Assembly (NCBI GenBank): GCA_014155875.1
Contig: JACEFZ010013534.1
Location: 1,159,501-1,223,500 of the forward strand
DNA length: 64,000 nt
Direction of reading: 5' to 3'
DNA from: Cepaea nemoralis
Lineage: Eukaryota > Mollusca > Gastropoda > Stylommatophora > Helicidae
This document shows positions 1 to 9,213 of this stretch, piece by piece. The notes beneath the pieces were generated by a model. It was given only the letters and a program-made list of their open reading frames with translations, had not been told where the DNA came from and searched no databases. A program made the translations under genes and the position numbers. Numbering within the stretch: the first letter of the stretch is position 1; each line of letters starts with the position of its first letter.

Positions 1-238
1 TACGTGGTACGAATTCTAGTGGACTGGACTAATTTGTGCGTGTGGATTAGCTTTCCCTATCATCAGTGTCCCTCACCATCAGGATAGCCCACTCCGCCTT
101 GGGAACTTGTAATATATGTCCCCCAAGTCAAGGACAAAAAGTCAACATTTTAGTACAGTGGTTGATCCCGGTACCTCGGCATCAGAACACCGGACGTTTA
201 AAAGCCAGTGAACTTACCCACTCTGCCACGCTGACCTC
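1..238 (-). mobile_element. tRNA-derived SINE, family C
   Basis: On the minus strand this begins with a tRNA-like head ending at about 238. It has an A-box-like stretch (GTGGCAGAGTGGGTAAG) and a B-box-like GGGATCAACC, and its 3' part ends in GGGAAAGCTAATCCACACGC. A second copy lies at 4523-4768 in the opposite orientation and shares both the head and the tail block. The tRNA ancestry is inferred from the box motifs. The element is cut by the window edge. Confidence 0.7.
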
Positions 239-1590
239 CAGTCCAAAATATGTCATCAGCCTCACTTGTGTGTGTCTTAATAGCCAGTCTTCTTCAACAT
301 TGAGTCCTTGTTGGATAGATCTGCTTGTTCCGTCCGTCCAATGAACCTTCAAAGTTCTGCAGCATTTATATTCAAGGGTGGATATGTGCTTTTAAGATGA
401 TTGTGTTAAATATCGAAGATTCAAACCCATATGTTGCCTAAATAAATATGCATACTTATAATTAGTTAGTCGTTGGTTCTGTCTATTCTAATCCATACAA
501 GTCTCATTTGCGTTAGTTTTTGTAGAGCGTTGTTTGCTGTTGTTTTCATTTCTATCACCACATTCCATTCTTCTGTCAGCATAAAACCTAGATATTAAAA
601 CTACTCACTTTCTTAAATTTCTCTCTGATGATAAATAAATCTGTTACCGTATTTGTTGAAGTAGTCTGTCTATTTCAATAGAAAGAAAACGGTCGGCTGC
701 ATCTTATATTGTGGTCTCCGTGAAAATAATGAGAACCATCGCTACACACTACGTGTTTTTGTTACTGTTAGTGGACACATGTTGCTAGCATTCCACAACA
801 GCAATAGTGCAACTCATATGACAACGGGGAACTCCAGTTGCATAGTTGTTTATATTTCTAAGATGAGGACGGAGAAGATCCTCAGCTCCCCCATTCCCTC
901 GTCACGCGAGGAATTCCTCTCTTGAGGCTGTGACCAAGTGAGCGGTCTTGGTTCACGAGTCTTGTTTTAACCGCACTTAAGGACAGCATCGACGGTTGTC
1001 TTCAGAGTTCGTCCCCGAGATTTGTTTATATGTAATTCTTTATTCGTGTTAATGAACATGATTCTTAATTTTAAATATTCGTTTTACTCCTTCGGGACTG
1101 TTTTATGTTTGGTGGAAAAGTTAACAGTTGCAAATCGTATTTAACTTTTAGTCTATGTTCTCTTAGAGTTCTTAACAAACTTATTAAGGTGGAGAAAATT
1201 TCAGGATATCCATCATCCAGGGGCTGATCGCAAAGTCCAACAAAGAACGTTCAACTTTTCGTTTTTAATGTGAACATTATTGATCACTTTGTATCTGACA
1301 ACTTCACCACAATTCACAAAACATTAACAAAAGTGCCTTGCAGAAATAATAACTATGCGGTTTACTAAAAACGGACTTACAGGGTATTAAGTATTGAAGC
1401 AATTATAAGTTAAGTTGGATGAAATACTTGAGGCGATGTTTGGGCCTTTTCAAGCGATGCATGGTGTACTTAGAGTGAAGTTGGGTTCGTTGGTTTCAGC
1501 ATGTGCGTAGTAGTTTTGGTTAGAAGTATTATTCCATAGAACGTTTGTTAGTATCTCATTATATCACAAGATAAAACAAAATGTTTGCAT
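239..1590. other. AT-rich non-coding stretch, nothing recognised
   Basis: I see no open frame of interest, no repeat shared with the rest of the window and no RNA gene. It lies upstream of the receptor exon, so it could hold an upstream intron or an untranslated exon, but nothing in the sequence proves that. Confidence 0.5.
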
Positions 1591-1718
1591 CAACACAACG
1601 TTTGGTATACCGAATCATGTGCTATATAGAAACATTTGCTATACAGAAATATACGCTGTAAAGGAACTTATGGTTTATAGAAACATGTGATACTATAAAT
1701 ATGTGTTGTTAGAAATAT
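1591..1718. repeat. Sat-A tandem repeat, left edge (degenerate)
   Basis: Degenerate copies of the 17-bp unit TGTATAGAAACATGTGC begin here (for example TATAGAAACATTTGC, TATAGAAACATGTGA). The block ends at the (TTAG)n tail of a LINE inserted on the minus strand, and the same satellite resumes after that LINE at about 2525. Confidence 0.7.
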
Positions 1719-2520
1719 GTTAGTTAGTTAGTTAGTCGACAGATCATCCTCATTGCACATCGAACCATTCAGTTCATAAATGCTCGGATCCTCTCCTCAG
1801 CAAATCCCGCAGCGTGCAGCGGCTAACGACACCAGTTCTTTGGCTTCCCGCGTAGTGTTCTTGTTTGGCCACCACTTCTTTTAACTTGCTGTTCTCGAAG
1901 ACTGACCATGGTTGTAGATTCACAGTCATCTCTTGGTTCTACACAAATGTCTTACTTCTCACAGAGCATTCAGAATGTCAGCCTGATCCATGGCTCGTCC
2001 GCCTTCCAGAGTAGCCTTACCTGTAAGCTTGTCAGCTCGTTGATTTCCTCGTATACCCGCATGTCCTGGCACGAAAACGAGACTAATCCTCGCCAGCCGA
2101 GACCGCTCCAGAGACAGCAGATACTCACTTCGGACCCACCCCATCTCTATCCTCTTGAGCGTGCTCATTGAGTCACTAAGGAAAGATGCCATAGTGAATG
2201 TCTGTGTCTCGAGCCATGTTATTGCTTTATTTACTGCCATGGCTTCCATAGTCAGGCTACTTGTGGTCACAGCAAAAGCACCAGAATCTTCCTTTAAAAT
2301 TCTCCCTCCGGGCTGAGCCGTAAAAGACCATAAATTTCTCACTCGTCGAACGACCGACCCATCTGTGTAAATGACAACATCACCCTCCAAATAATTCTCG
2401 AAGATTAACTCTTATACTTCCGCCTCCACAGCAGCCGGATTTTCTTGTCTGCATTTTATGTCTAGGTGGGTGCAAACTGAAAAAGACGTACAGAAATCTG
2501 TTGGCTTTCGTACCCACTCC
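1719..2520 (-). mobile_element. RNase H-bearing LINE, 3' fragment
   Basis: On the minus strand, frames at 2390-1959 and just upstream encode the end of a non-LTR retrotransposon polyprotein. It has a linker ending PAAVEAEV, then an RNase H domain that opens GDVVIYTDGSV (first catalytic Asp), continues with a TMEAMAV segment (conserved Glu) and FLSDSMSTLK (second Asp), and ends VPGHAGIRGNQRADKL (His and Asp region). The 3' end is a short (CTAA)n tail in element sense at 1719-1736. Reverse transcriptase is missing, so this is a 5'-truncated copy. The GDVVIYT opening recurs in the copy at 55.9-57.3 kb, so both belong to one family. It lies within Sat-A, with satellite on both sides. Confidence 0.8.
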
Positions 2521-2524
2521 TCGA

Positions 2525-3371
2525 AACTTGTGCTGTATAGAAACATGTGCTTATTATAAACATGTGCTGTATAGAACCTTGTACTGTATAGAAACATGTG
2601 CATGCTGTATAGAAATATGTGCGGTTTAGAAACATGTGCATGCTGTATAGAAACATTTGCTTATTATAAAGATGTGCTGTATAGAAACAAGTGCTGGATA
2701 AAAACATGTGATGTATAGAGACGTGTGCATACTGTATAGAAATATGTGCCGTATACATTAATAAATCGTATAGCAACTTGTGGTGTATAGAAACATGTGC
2801 CGTACAGACACATGTGCTGCATAGGCACATGTGCTGTAGACAGACACGTGCGTGCTGTATAGAAACATGTGCTGTATACCTAAATAAATTGTATAGAAAC
2901 ATGTGCTGTAAAGATATATATTGTATAGAAACATATGCTGTATACCTACATCAATTGTATAGAGACATGTGCTGTATACGTATATAAATTGTATAGAAAC
3001 ATGTGCTTTATACTTACATAAATTTTATAGAAATATGTGCTGCATAGAAATACATTGTATAGAAACATGTGCTGTAGAGAGACATGTGCGTACTGTATAG
3101 GAACATGTGCCGTATACATTAATAGATCGTATAGTAACTTGTGCTGTAAAGAAACATGTGCTGTATACCTACATAAATTGTATAGAAACATGTGCTGTAT
3201 ACCTACATAAATTGTATAGAAACATGTTCTATATACCTACATAAATTGTATACAAACATGTGCTGTATAAGTACATATATTGTATAGAAATATAGAAACG
3301 TGTGCTATATACCTGCATAAATTGTATAGAAACGTGTGCTATATACCTGCATAAATTGTATAGAAACGTGT
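2525..3371. repeat. Sat-A tandem repeat, main block 1 (17-bp unit, 34-bp dimer)
   Basis: The unit is TGTATAGAAACATGTGC. In the right half it is organised as a 34-bp dimer in which the second half reads TGTATACCTACATAAAT. Open frames across it (Met-Phe-Leu-Tyr and Tyr-Thr-Ala-His-Val repeats on the minus strand) are by-products of the repeat. The block stops at the head of a SINE at about 3372. Confidence 0.9.
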
Positions 3372-3608
3372 GGGAGTCTCTGTGACGAAGTGGTCAAGCC
3401 GTTTGACTCTCGCTCCGAAGGTTGTGGGTTCGATTCCGGGCCGCGTCCTTCGGTTTACGAGTTAAATGTTTCGGAGACGCCTGTGGGTCGTCGCTAAAAG
3501 CTACGGAGTTCGTTCTTTGTGCGATGCTTTCCGTGCTGCGGAAAGAGACCGAGCCATTTGGGATAAAACCAGGTGCAATGAAGTCGATCCTGTCGACTTC
3601 TAAGCGAC
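3372..3608 (+). mobile_element. tRNA-derived SINE, family A, copy 1
   Basis: The tRNA-like head has an A-box region (GTGACGAAGTGGTCAAGCCG) and a textbook B-box (GGTTCGATTCC) at about 3428-3438. It is followed by a body of about 170 bp ending GTCGACTTCTAAGCGAC. The same element occurs at 27381-27615 (minus) and 29577-29807 (plus). It is inserted in Sat-A, which resumes at once with TTTATAGAAACATGTGC. Confidence 0.85.
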
Positions 3609-3631
3609 GTTTTATAGAAACATGTGCTGTA

Positions 3632-3654
3632 TTTTTTTTTTGGGGGGGGGGGGG
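3632..3654 (+). repeat. Poly-T/poly-G run
   Basis: About ten T followed by about thirteen G, placed exactly between a Sat-A fragment and the tail of the next SINE. It is simple sequence and prone to length error. Confidence 0.9.
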
Positions 3655-3888
3655 GCATATCCTTTACAGGACATCGCTGTCAACACCAGCATCTTTCAGC
3701 TGTATGTTGATTTCTTGGACAAGATTACGCTCAGTAGTTTGCCATTGCTTTCTGAGCGGCCGGCTCACATACCTCTTAAGTTACCGATGAGATTCGAACC
3801 ACTGCTGATTTAAACCGTCATCACGTTACCGACGAGAGTATACGAGATTACGGAGAAAAGTCATAACCTCTAAGCCACGAAGCCGGCT
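3655..3888 (-). mobile_element. tRNA-derived SINE, family B, copy 1
   Basis: Read on the minus strand, the head begins AGCCGGCTTCGTGGCTTAGAG (A-box region) and has a B-box GGTTCGAATC. The body then contains GAAAGCAATGGCAAACTACT and the element ends with a GATGTCCTGTAAAGGATATG tail. Related copies are at 7158, 43287, 60093 and 61480. Sat-A directly resumes at 3889 with ATGTGCTGTATA, which also precedes the element, so the insertion sits inside the satellite. Confidence 0.85.
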
Positions 3889-4522
3889 ATGTGCTGTATA
3901 CCTACATAAAGTGTATAGAAACATGTGCTGTATACGTACATAAATTTTTTAGAAACATGTGCTGTATACGTACATGAATTGTATAGAAACATGTTCTGTA
4001 TACGTATATAAATTGTATAGAATCGTGTACTGTATACATACGTAAATTGTATAGAAACATGTGCTGTATACGTACATAAGTTGTATAGAAACATGTTCTG
4101 TATACGTATATAAGTTGTATAGAATCGTGTACTGTATACATACTTAAATTGTATAGAAACATGTACTGTATACGTACATAAAGTGTATAGAAACATGTGC
4201 TGTATACCTACATAATATGTATAGAAACATGTGCTGTATACGTACATAAGTTGTATAGAAACATGTTCTGTATACGTATATAAGTTGTATAGAATCGTGT
4301 ACTGTATACATACTTAAATTGTATAGAAACATGTACTGTATACGTACATAAAGTGTATAGAAACATGTGCTGTATACCTACATAATATGTATAGAAACAT
4401 GTGCTGTATACGTACATAAATTGTATTGAAACATGTGCTGTATACTTACGTAATTTGTATAGAAACATGTGCTGTATAGAAATATATTGTTGCAGAAACA
4501 TTTCCTGTATAAAAACATTTTT
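3889..4522. repeat. Sat-A tandem repeat, main block 2, with 170-bp higher-order unit
   Basis: 34-bp dimers of the form TGTATAGAAACATGTGC + TGTATACGTACATAAAT. A variant marker (CATAATATGTATAGAAAC) occurs at 4211 and 4381, exactly 170 bp apart (five dimers), and the sequence between matches the preceding block almost base for base. This is a young local duplication. Confidence 0.9.
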
Positions 4523-4768
4523 GAGGTCAGCGTGCCCGAATGGATAAGAGCGTTCGTTCTTAAACATCCGGCGTGCTGATGCTAAGATAGCAGATTCAAC
4601 CCCTTCACTGATCAGTTGAACTGAAATGTTGACTTCTCGTCCATGACATGGGGATGCAAATTACAAGTACCTCTGAAGTCGGAGAGAGTTCGTCTGATGC
4701 CGAGGGACGCTGGTAATAGGGAAAGCTAATCCACACGCAAAATCCAGTCTAATGCTACAAGAAGAAGC
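4523..4768 (+). mobile_element. tRNA-derived SINE, family C, copy 2
   Basis: The head starts GAGGTCAGCGTGCCCGAATGG, with ATAAGAGCG completing an A-box-like region and CAGATTCAACCCC as a B-box. The tail block GGGAAAGCTAATCCACACGC is shared with the copy at 1-238. It ends in a short (GAA)n run. Confidence 0.8.
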
Positions 4769-4858
4769 GTGTATGTACTACGCTGAGATCAAAGAGAGCG
4801 AGTGTAAAATGAATTAAAAACAAAAAACAAACATATGCTATATGAAATCACTTGCCAT

Positions 4859-5558
4859 ATTCATTCATCGTGTGACATGCCGATAAGCGTGGGCGGTCAT
4901 GTTTCGCCATCTCGTTTGGATCACCAGATTCGTGAATCAGCTCAAATTTCTTGCCTAGCCCATACCACGCGGCCAAGCCATCCAAGTATGTATTTCTCTG
5001 CCTTCCCCTTGTTCTTTCCCCTCAGTTTTGCCAGTTGCCACCAATTTCTCCTATTTATTTCTACTTATAACGTGATTAACATATTTTTGACTGTCTACGT
5101 CTAATTTCTCTAACAGTGTAAAATTGTCATTTGTTTCTTGTAGGAATTGGTCATTGGTTTTTCTGGCTGTCCATGGTATTCTTTGCATTTTCCTAACACA
5201 CCGCATTTTCACAGCCATCAGATATTTTTCAGCTTGTCTGCTCATTGCCCACACTTAACATCCAAACAAAAGTGCAGTTTCTATGTAGCACCTCAACACT
5301 CTTTTTCTAGTTGCAAATGACATCTTTTTTATTGGTTAGTGTGTTTCTCATCTAACAGAAGGCTACCTTTGATTTGGCGATTCTTGTTCTAATCACTTCA
5401 AGGCATCTCCGATCAGATGTTATGACTGGTCCCAGATAATTGTATTGATTGACTTGTTTAAGAATATTGTAATATACTCGTATATCACATCGTGGTATTT
5501 CCTTCTTCCTAGCGACCATCATAATTGGCGTCCTCTTACAATATAATTTTAACCCTAG
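4859..5558 (-). mobile_element. RTE-like LINE, 5'-truncated copy
   Basis: On the minus strand this matches the C-terminal part of the RTE-like element at 9116-11915. It encodes the post-polymerase segment with WAMSRQAEKYLMAVKMRCVR and MQRIPWTARKTNDQFLQETN, both interrupted by frameshifts. The 3' end in element sense is a short tetranucleotide tail (forward ATTCATTCATCG at about 4859). The 5' truncation point runs directly into Sat-A at about 5559. Confidence 0.85.
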
Positions 5559-5655
5559 CCATGTAGAAACATATAAATTATAGAAATATGTGATGTATTG
5601 AAATATATGCAGTATTGAAATACATGGGATATCGAACTATATGCGGTACATCTGT
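5559..5655. repeat. Sat-A tandem repeat, right edge (degenerate)
   Basis: Degenerate units (TGTAGAAACATATAAAT, TTATAGAAATATGTGAT, TATTGAAATATATGCAG). This is the right border of an array that once ran from about 1.6 to 5.65 kb and was interrupted by at least five mobile elements. Confidence 0.65.
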
Positions 5656-5818
5656 CACATATGGCGCTAGCATAAAATATCCAATATGTCTCAAAGCAAT
5701 AAAGAAGGGGGATTTTGATCTAAGAATTCATTGACTATATGAATACGTAAGTGTAAGCCATGTTAAGAAGACATGTGAAACATTAACTCGTTTTTATATT
5801 CACGTTTTTCTTTCTTAG

Positions 5819-5918
5819 AACAACATACAAGACCACGCTTCTACCGTCAAGACACCACAAATCGTGAAATCAACGACCTGCCAAGCGTATATTTACATGG
5901 CTGTATTCTGTACAATCT
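5819..5918 (+). other. 5' untranslated part of the receptor exon
   Basis: A strong splice acceptor precedes this stretch: a run of mostly T and C, then TTTCTTAG, ending at 5818. A TGA at 5865-5867, in frame with the receptor, makes the ATG at 5919 the first usable in-frame start. Exon 1 as drawn is therefore probably the second exon of the transcript, preceded by an untranslated exon I cannot locate. The acceptor is inferred from sequence only. Confidence 0.6.
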
Positions 5919-6409
5919 ATGCCGTTATCAGACAAAATGACAATGGATCAGAAATCACCGATGGATTACATCCAGAATATGCCAGATCTAGACAGCCTTC
6001 CTCCACAACCACCTCATCATCATCCTTATCACCATCACCATGTTCCTTTCCACCCCTTGAACATAATACTCCACAAGACCATAGATGTGGAATTTAAGAT
6101 TATGTCATCTAATGGATCATTCTTAAGTTTCAACACCTCGAACTTCAGAACAAACGTCTCTATGCTGACACCCATTACTTATTACAGCTATGATGAAGCT
6201 AATGATGACCCGACCTATTTATCGATCAGACATTTCCAGAAATGTGTCATTCCAATTCTCTGTTTGCTAGGCTTCGCGGGGAATCTGTCATCTGTTGGAA
6301 TTTTCAGAGATGCCACAATGAAGACGAAATCCTGCTGCTTGTATTTGGTTGCCAAATGTATAACAGACACATTGTTCCTTTTGGCCTTATTTCTCGTTTG
6401 GCTAGACAG
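5919..6409 (+). CDS. Class A (rhodopsin-type) GPCR, exon with N-terminus, TM1 and TM2
   Basis: Encodes residues 1-163 and two bases of codon 164. The N-terminus (1-107) carries a His-rich run at 33-45 and three N-glycosylation sequons (N65, N72, N79), as expected for an extracellular tail. TM1 is about 108-130, with the conserved Asn in FAGNLSSVGIF (N122, position 1.50). Intracellular loop 1 reads RDATMKTKS. TM2 is about 141-161, with the conserved Asp in AKCITDTLF (D150, position 2.50). The frame then runs into AG|GTAAGG, a consensus splice donor, and would otherwise stop at 6411. The partner exon at 59356 begins with one G that completes Arg164. The family is probably a peptide-type receptor of invertebrates, but no ligand can be named. 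An alternative start is the ATG two codons before MDQKS. Confidence 0.85.
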
Positions 6410-6415
6410 GTAAGG
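6410..6415 (+). other. Splice donor of the receptor exon (GTAAGG)
   Basis: The junction CAG|GTAAGG closely matches the donor consensus. It interrupts codon 164 after its second base (phase 2), and the acceptor at 59354-59355 supplies the missing base. Confidence 0.8.
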
Positions 6416-7157
6416 CGAACTATTAGATTATATCTATTTGATATTTACTCCTTTGTAACGCATAAAATATATTGCAATATGTACTTTCTGCTTGATGTTC
6501 ACACCTGGAATTGGTGCTTTCATGGAAATAATCATGCATTCAGTTTTACTGCATTTGTCTTTCATTTGGCTTGTATAACATATTTTTACCCTGATATTAC
6601 AATTGTGTTAGAAGATAGTCTGCAAACAACCATAGTCAATATCATTGAGGATACGTAGATTATCGGATATTGAAGTTCACCTTTTTATTTAAATGAGGTT
6701 GATGATTGTAATGGGGAGCAGCAAAGTGACCAGCACTCTTTCGTGACGGCTCGGCGGTTATGAGTTCGAGTCCTTCTCAGAGCGAGGATTATTATTACAC
6801 GAGATGAAAACAACAAAGAAGAATTACACGGGCTAAGATGTTAGAAAATATTGCTCATTGAGATCAAGGTCAGACGATTAAAGTAACTGAGGCATATTTA
6901 CTGAAGCACATTATCAAACGCACCACTATTACATAAACTGATGACGAGAAGCAGTGAAAAAAAAGTGTGGTTGATTTTCCCAGTGTTTGTCATGAGGTAG
7001 AGTGCGAATGACTTCTGGACTGGAAAATACATGATTCGACCCACGGATCTGTGAACAGACTACATGAAAACAATGACAGTTTCACGTGCAACACGATTTC
7101 CAACAGATATGACCCTGAAAATGTGTATGGATTGTGGCTGTATGTTTTTTTCCAATC
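6416..7157. other. Intronic sequence with one possible tRNA-like head
   Basis: Mostly featureless. At about 6715-6790 there is a possible tRNA-like segment with a GAGTTCGAGTCC B-box-like motif, perhaps a degenerate SINE head. No coding signal is seen beyond the receptor donor. Confidence 0.4.
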
Positions 7158-7322
7158 GCATATCCTTTACAGGACATTTTAGTCAACACCAGCATTTTTC
7201 AGTTGCTGTTGATGTCTTGGCAAGTTTTACGTTCAGTAGTTTGCCATTGATTTCTGAACGACCGGCTAACATGCTTCCTTAAGTAACCAGCACAACGCAG
7301 TCCGCTGCCGAATCTCACGCTG
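7158..7322 (-). mobile_element. tRNA-derived SINE, family B, copy 2 (head-truncated)
   Basis: Shares the GCATATCCTTTACAGGACAT tail and the TAGTTTGCCATTGATTTCTG body (forward text) with the copy at 3655-3888. The tRNA-like head is mostly lost or diverged. Confidence 0.75.
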
Positions 7323-7349
7323 TGGCTGTATAGAAAAAAAAGAAAAGAA

Positions 7350-7574
7350 ACTGTCACTTACTGCGAATATAGTACCTTGAGGTGTATGACCAGGAGGGGG
7401 TGGGGGGGGGTGGGGAGGGAAATCTTGAGCCTGATGAATTAAGGCCGCCTTGCTAGTGCAGTCTAGAGTATTCTTTTTGCTCCCGACAGAAAAACAAACA
7501 ACTCCACACCTTACCGAGAATTCGAACCCGGGTCTCCCGAATGAGAATCCGGCCATCTAGCAACTCGGCCAGCT
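7350..7574 (-). mobile_element. tRNA-derived SINE, family D, copy 1
   Basis: The minus-strand head reads AGCTGGCCGAGTTGCTAGAT, then CTCATTCGGGAGACCCGGG and a B-box GGTTCGAATTC. The body includes a (G)n-rich stretch and ends in a GTACTAT-type tail. The opposite-strand copy at 39153-39371 shares head and body. Confidence 0.8.
7396..7419 (+). other. G-quadruplex-type G tract
   Basis: Runs of 5, 9, 4 and 3 G separated by single T, T and A. This pattern is expected to fold as a quadruplex in single-stranded DNA or RNA. It lies inside a SINE and on the coding strand of the receptor intron. Confidence 0.6.
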
Positions 7575-8164
7575 GTTACTCGCATACAAATGCCGTTGAG
7601 ACAAAACACCCAGTATATGTGCTTGAAATGCCACGACTATCAGGAAGCGACCGCCAACGAGACATTGGTTTGTTTGAGACGAATGAGCTTGTGAGCCATT
7701 GCCTGGATGAATGGCCACTGCAGCACTATTGTCATATTGTACTTACCTAAGGAATCGTTTTCTCCCGGAAGGCCAACATCAATAATGGGTAGACATGGGC
7801 AAGTCTCTCGAATGAGTCATACAACTCAAGAGATACAGACCTTACTGCACGACAGACTTATGTTAACCAAACTTGACTCACAGACATCGTCAGCAGTTTC
7901 TGCAGTGGGCGATATGAAAACAGTACCACAGCAAATTACAGAATGCAGCGTGCAGCAGCAATTGTAATGTCATAGGCAGATAAGTGACATTATACAATGA
8001 AACAGTCATAATTTCCACAATGTTGTTCTCTCCCACATAATGGACAGCTCACTTGCACATACACCATGTAAAAGAATGAAGGCAAAAACCACTTATCTTG
8101 TAAATTTTGACAGGGAACTTAAATGTACACAAAATATGGAAATTACGGTAGGGTTTATCAGAAT
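7575..8164. other. Intronic sequence, nothing recognised
   Basis: Short open frames only. No match to any repeat elsewhere in the window and no RNA gene seen. Confidence 0.45.
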
Positions 8165-9115
8165 ACCGTCATTGCCGACATTATCATCATCATCATCATC
8201 AGCATCACCGTCATCCCCATCACCATCATTATCATAACTATTACGGTCATCATTATTACCGAAACCACCATCACCGTCATTATCTTCATCACTATTACCG
8301 ACACAAAAAACATCACTGTCATCACCATCACCGTCATTATCATCACTATTACCTTCATCAGTATTACCGCGACACACAAAAATCACCGTCATTATCATCA
8401 CTATTACCGTCATCACTATTACCACCACTACTATCATCGTCAATATCATCACTACTACCGTCATCACTATTACCGCCACTACTATCATCACTATTACCGT
8501 CATCACTATTACCGCCACCAAAATCACCGTCATTATCATCACTATTACCGTCATCACCATGTTCACCGTCATTATCATCACTATTACCGCCACAACCATC
8601 ACCGTCATTATCATCACTATTACCTTAATCATATTACAGCCACCACCAACACCGTCATTATCATCACTATCACCGTAATCATATTACAGCCACCACCATC
8701 ACCGTCATTATCATCACTATCACCGTCATCATATTACAGCCACCACCATCACCGACATTATCATCACTATTACCGTCATCATATTACAGCCACCACCATC
8801 ACCGTCATTATCATCACTATCACCGTCATTATCATCACTATTACGGCCACAACCAACACCGTCATTATCATCATTATCACCGTCATTATCATCACTATTA
8901 CCGTCATTATCATCACTATTACCGTCATCACTATTACCGTCATTATCATCACTATTACCGTCATTATCATCACTATCACCGTCATTATCATCACTATTAC
9001 CGTCATTATCATCACCATCACCGTCATTATCATCACTATTACCGTCATTATCATCACTATTACCGTCATCACTATTACCGTCATTATCATCACTATCACC
9101 GTCATTATCATCACT
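8165..9115. repeat. Sat-B tandem repeat, left block
   Basis: Built from ACCGTCATTATCATCACTATT (21 bp) with shorter and GCCACCACCATC-containing variants. The left edge is a (TCA)n stretch near 8178-8200. The right edge is the (TCAA)n tail of the RTE-like LINE at 9116. Open frames on both strands are by-products of stop-free units with lengths that are multiples of three. Confidence 0.95.
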
Positions 9116-9213
9116 CAATCAATCAATCATGTGCCATGCCGGAAAGCGTGGGCGGTCATGACTCGCCATTTCATTCGATCACCAGTGTCGTGGATCAGCT
9201 CAGTGTTCCTGTC

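Noticed and set aside
3372..3445. Functional tRNA genes at SINE heads (3372, 7574, 29577, 39153 and others)
   Set aside because: A- and B-boxes are present, but the cloverleaf is not complete, and each head continues into a dispersed body shared with other copies.
6242..6658. A 138-codon frame overlapping the receptor exon
   Set aside because: It is an out-of-frame shadow of the TM1-TM2 exon running into the intron.
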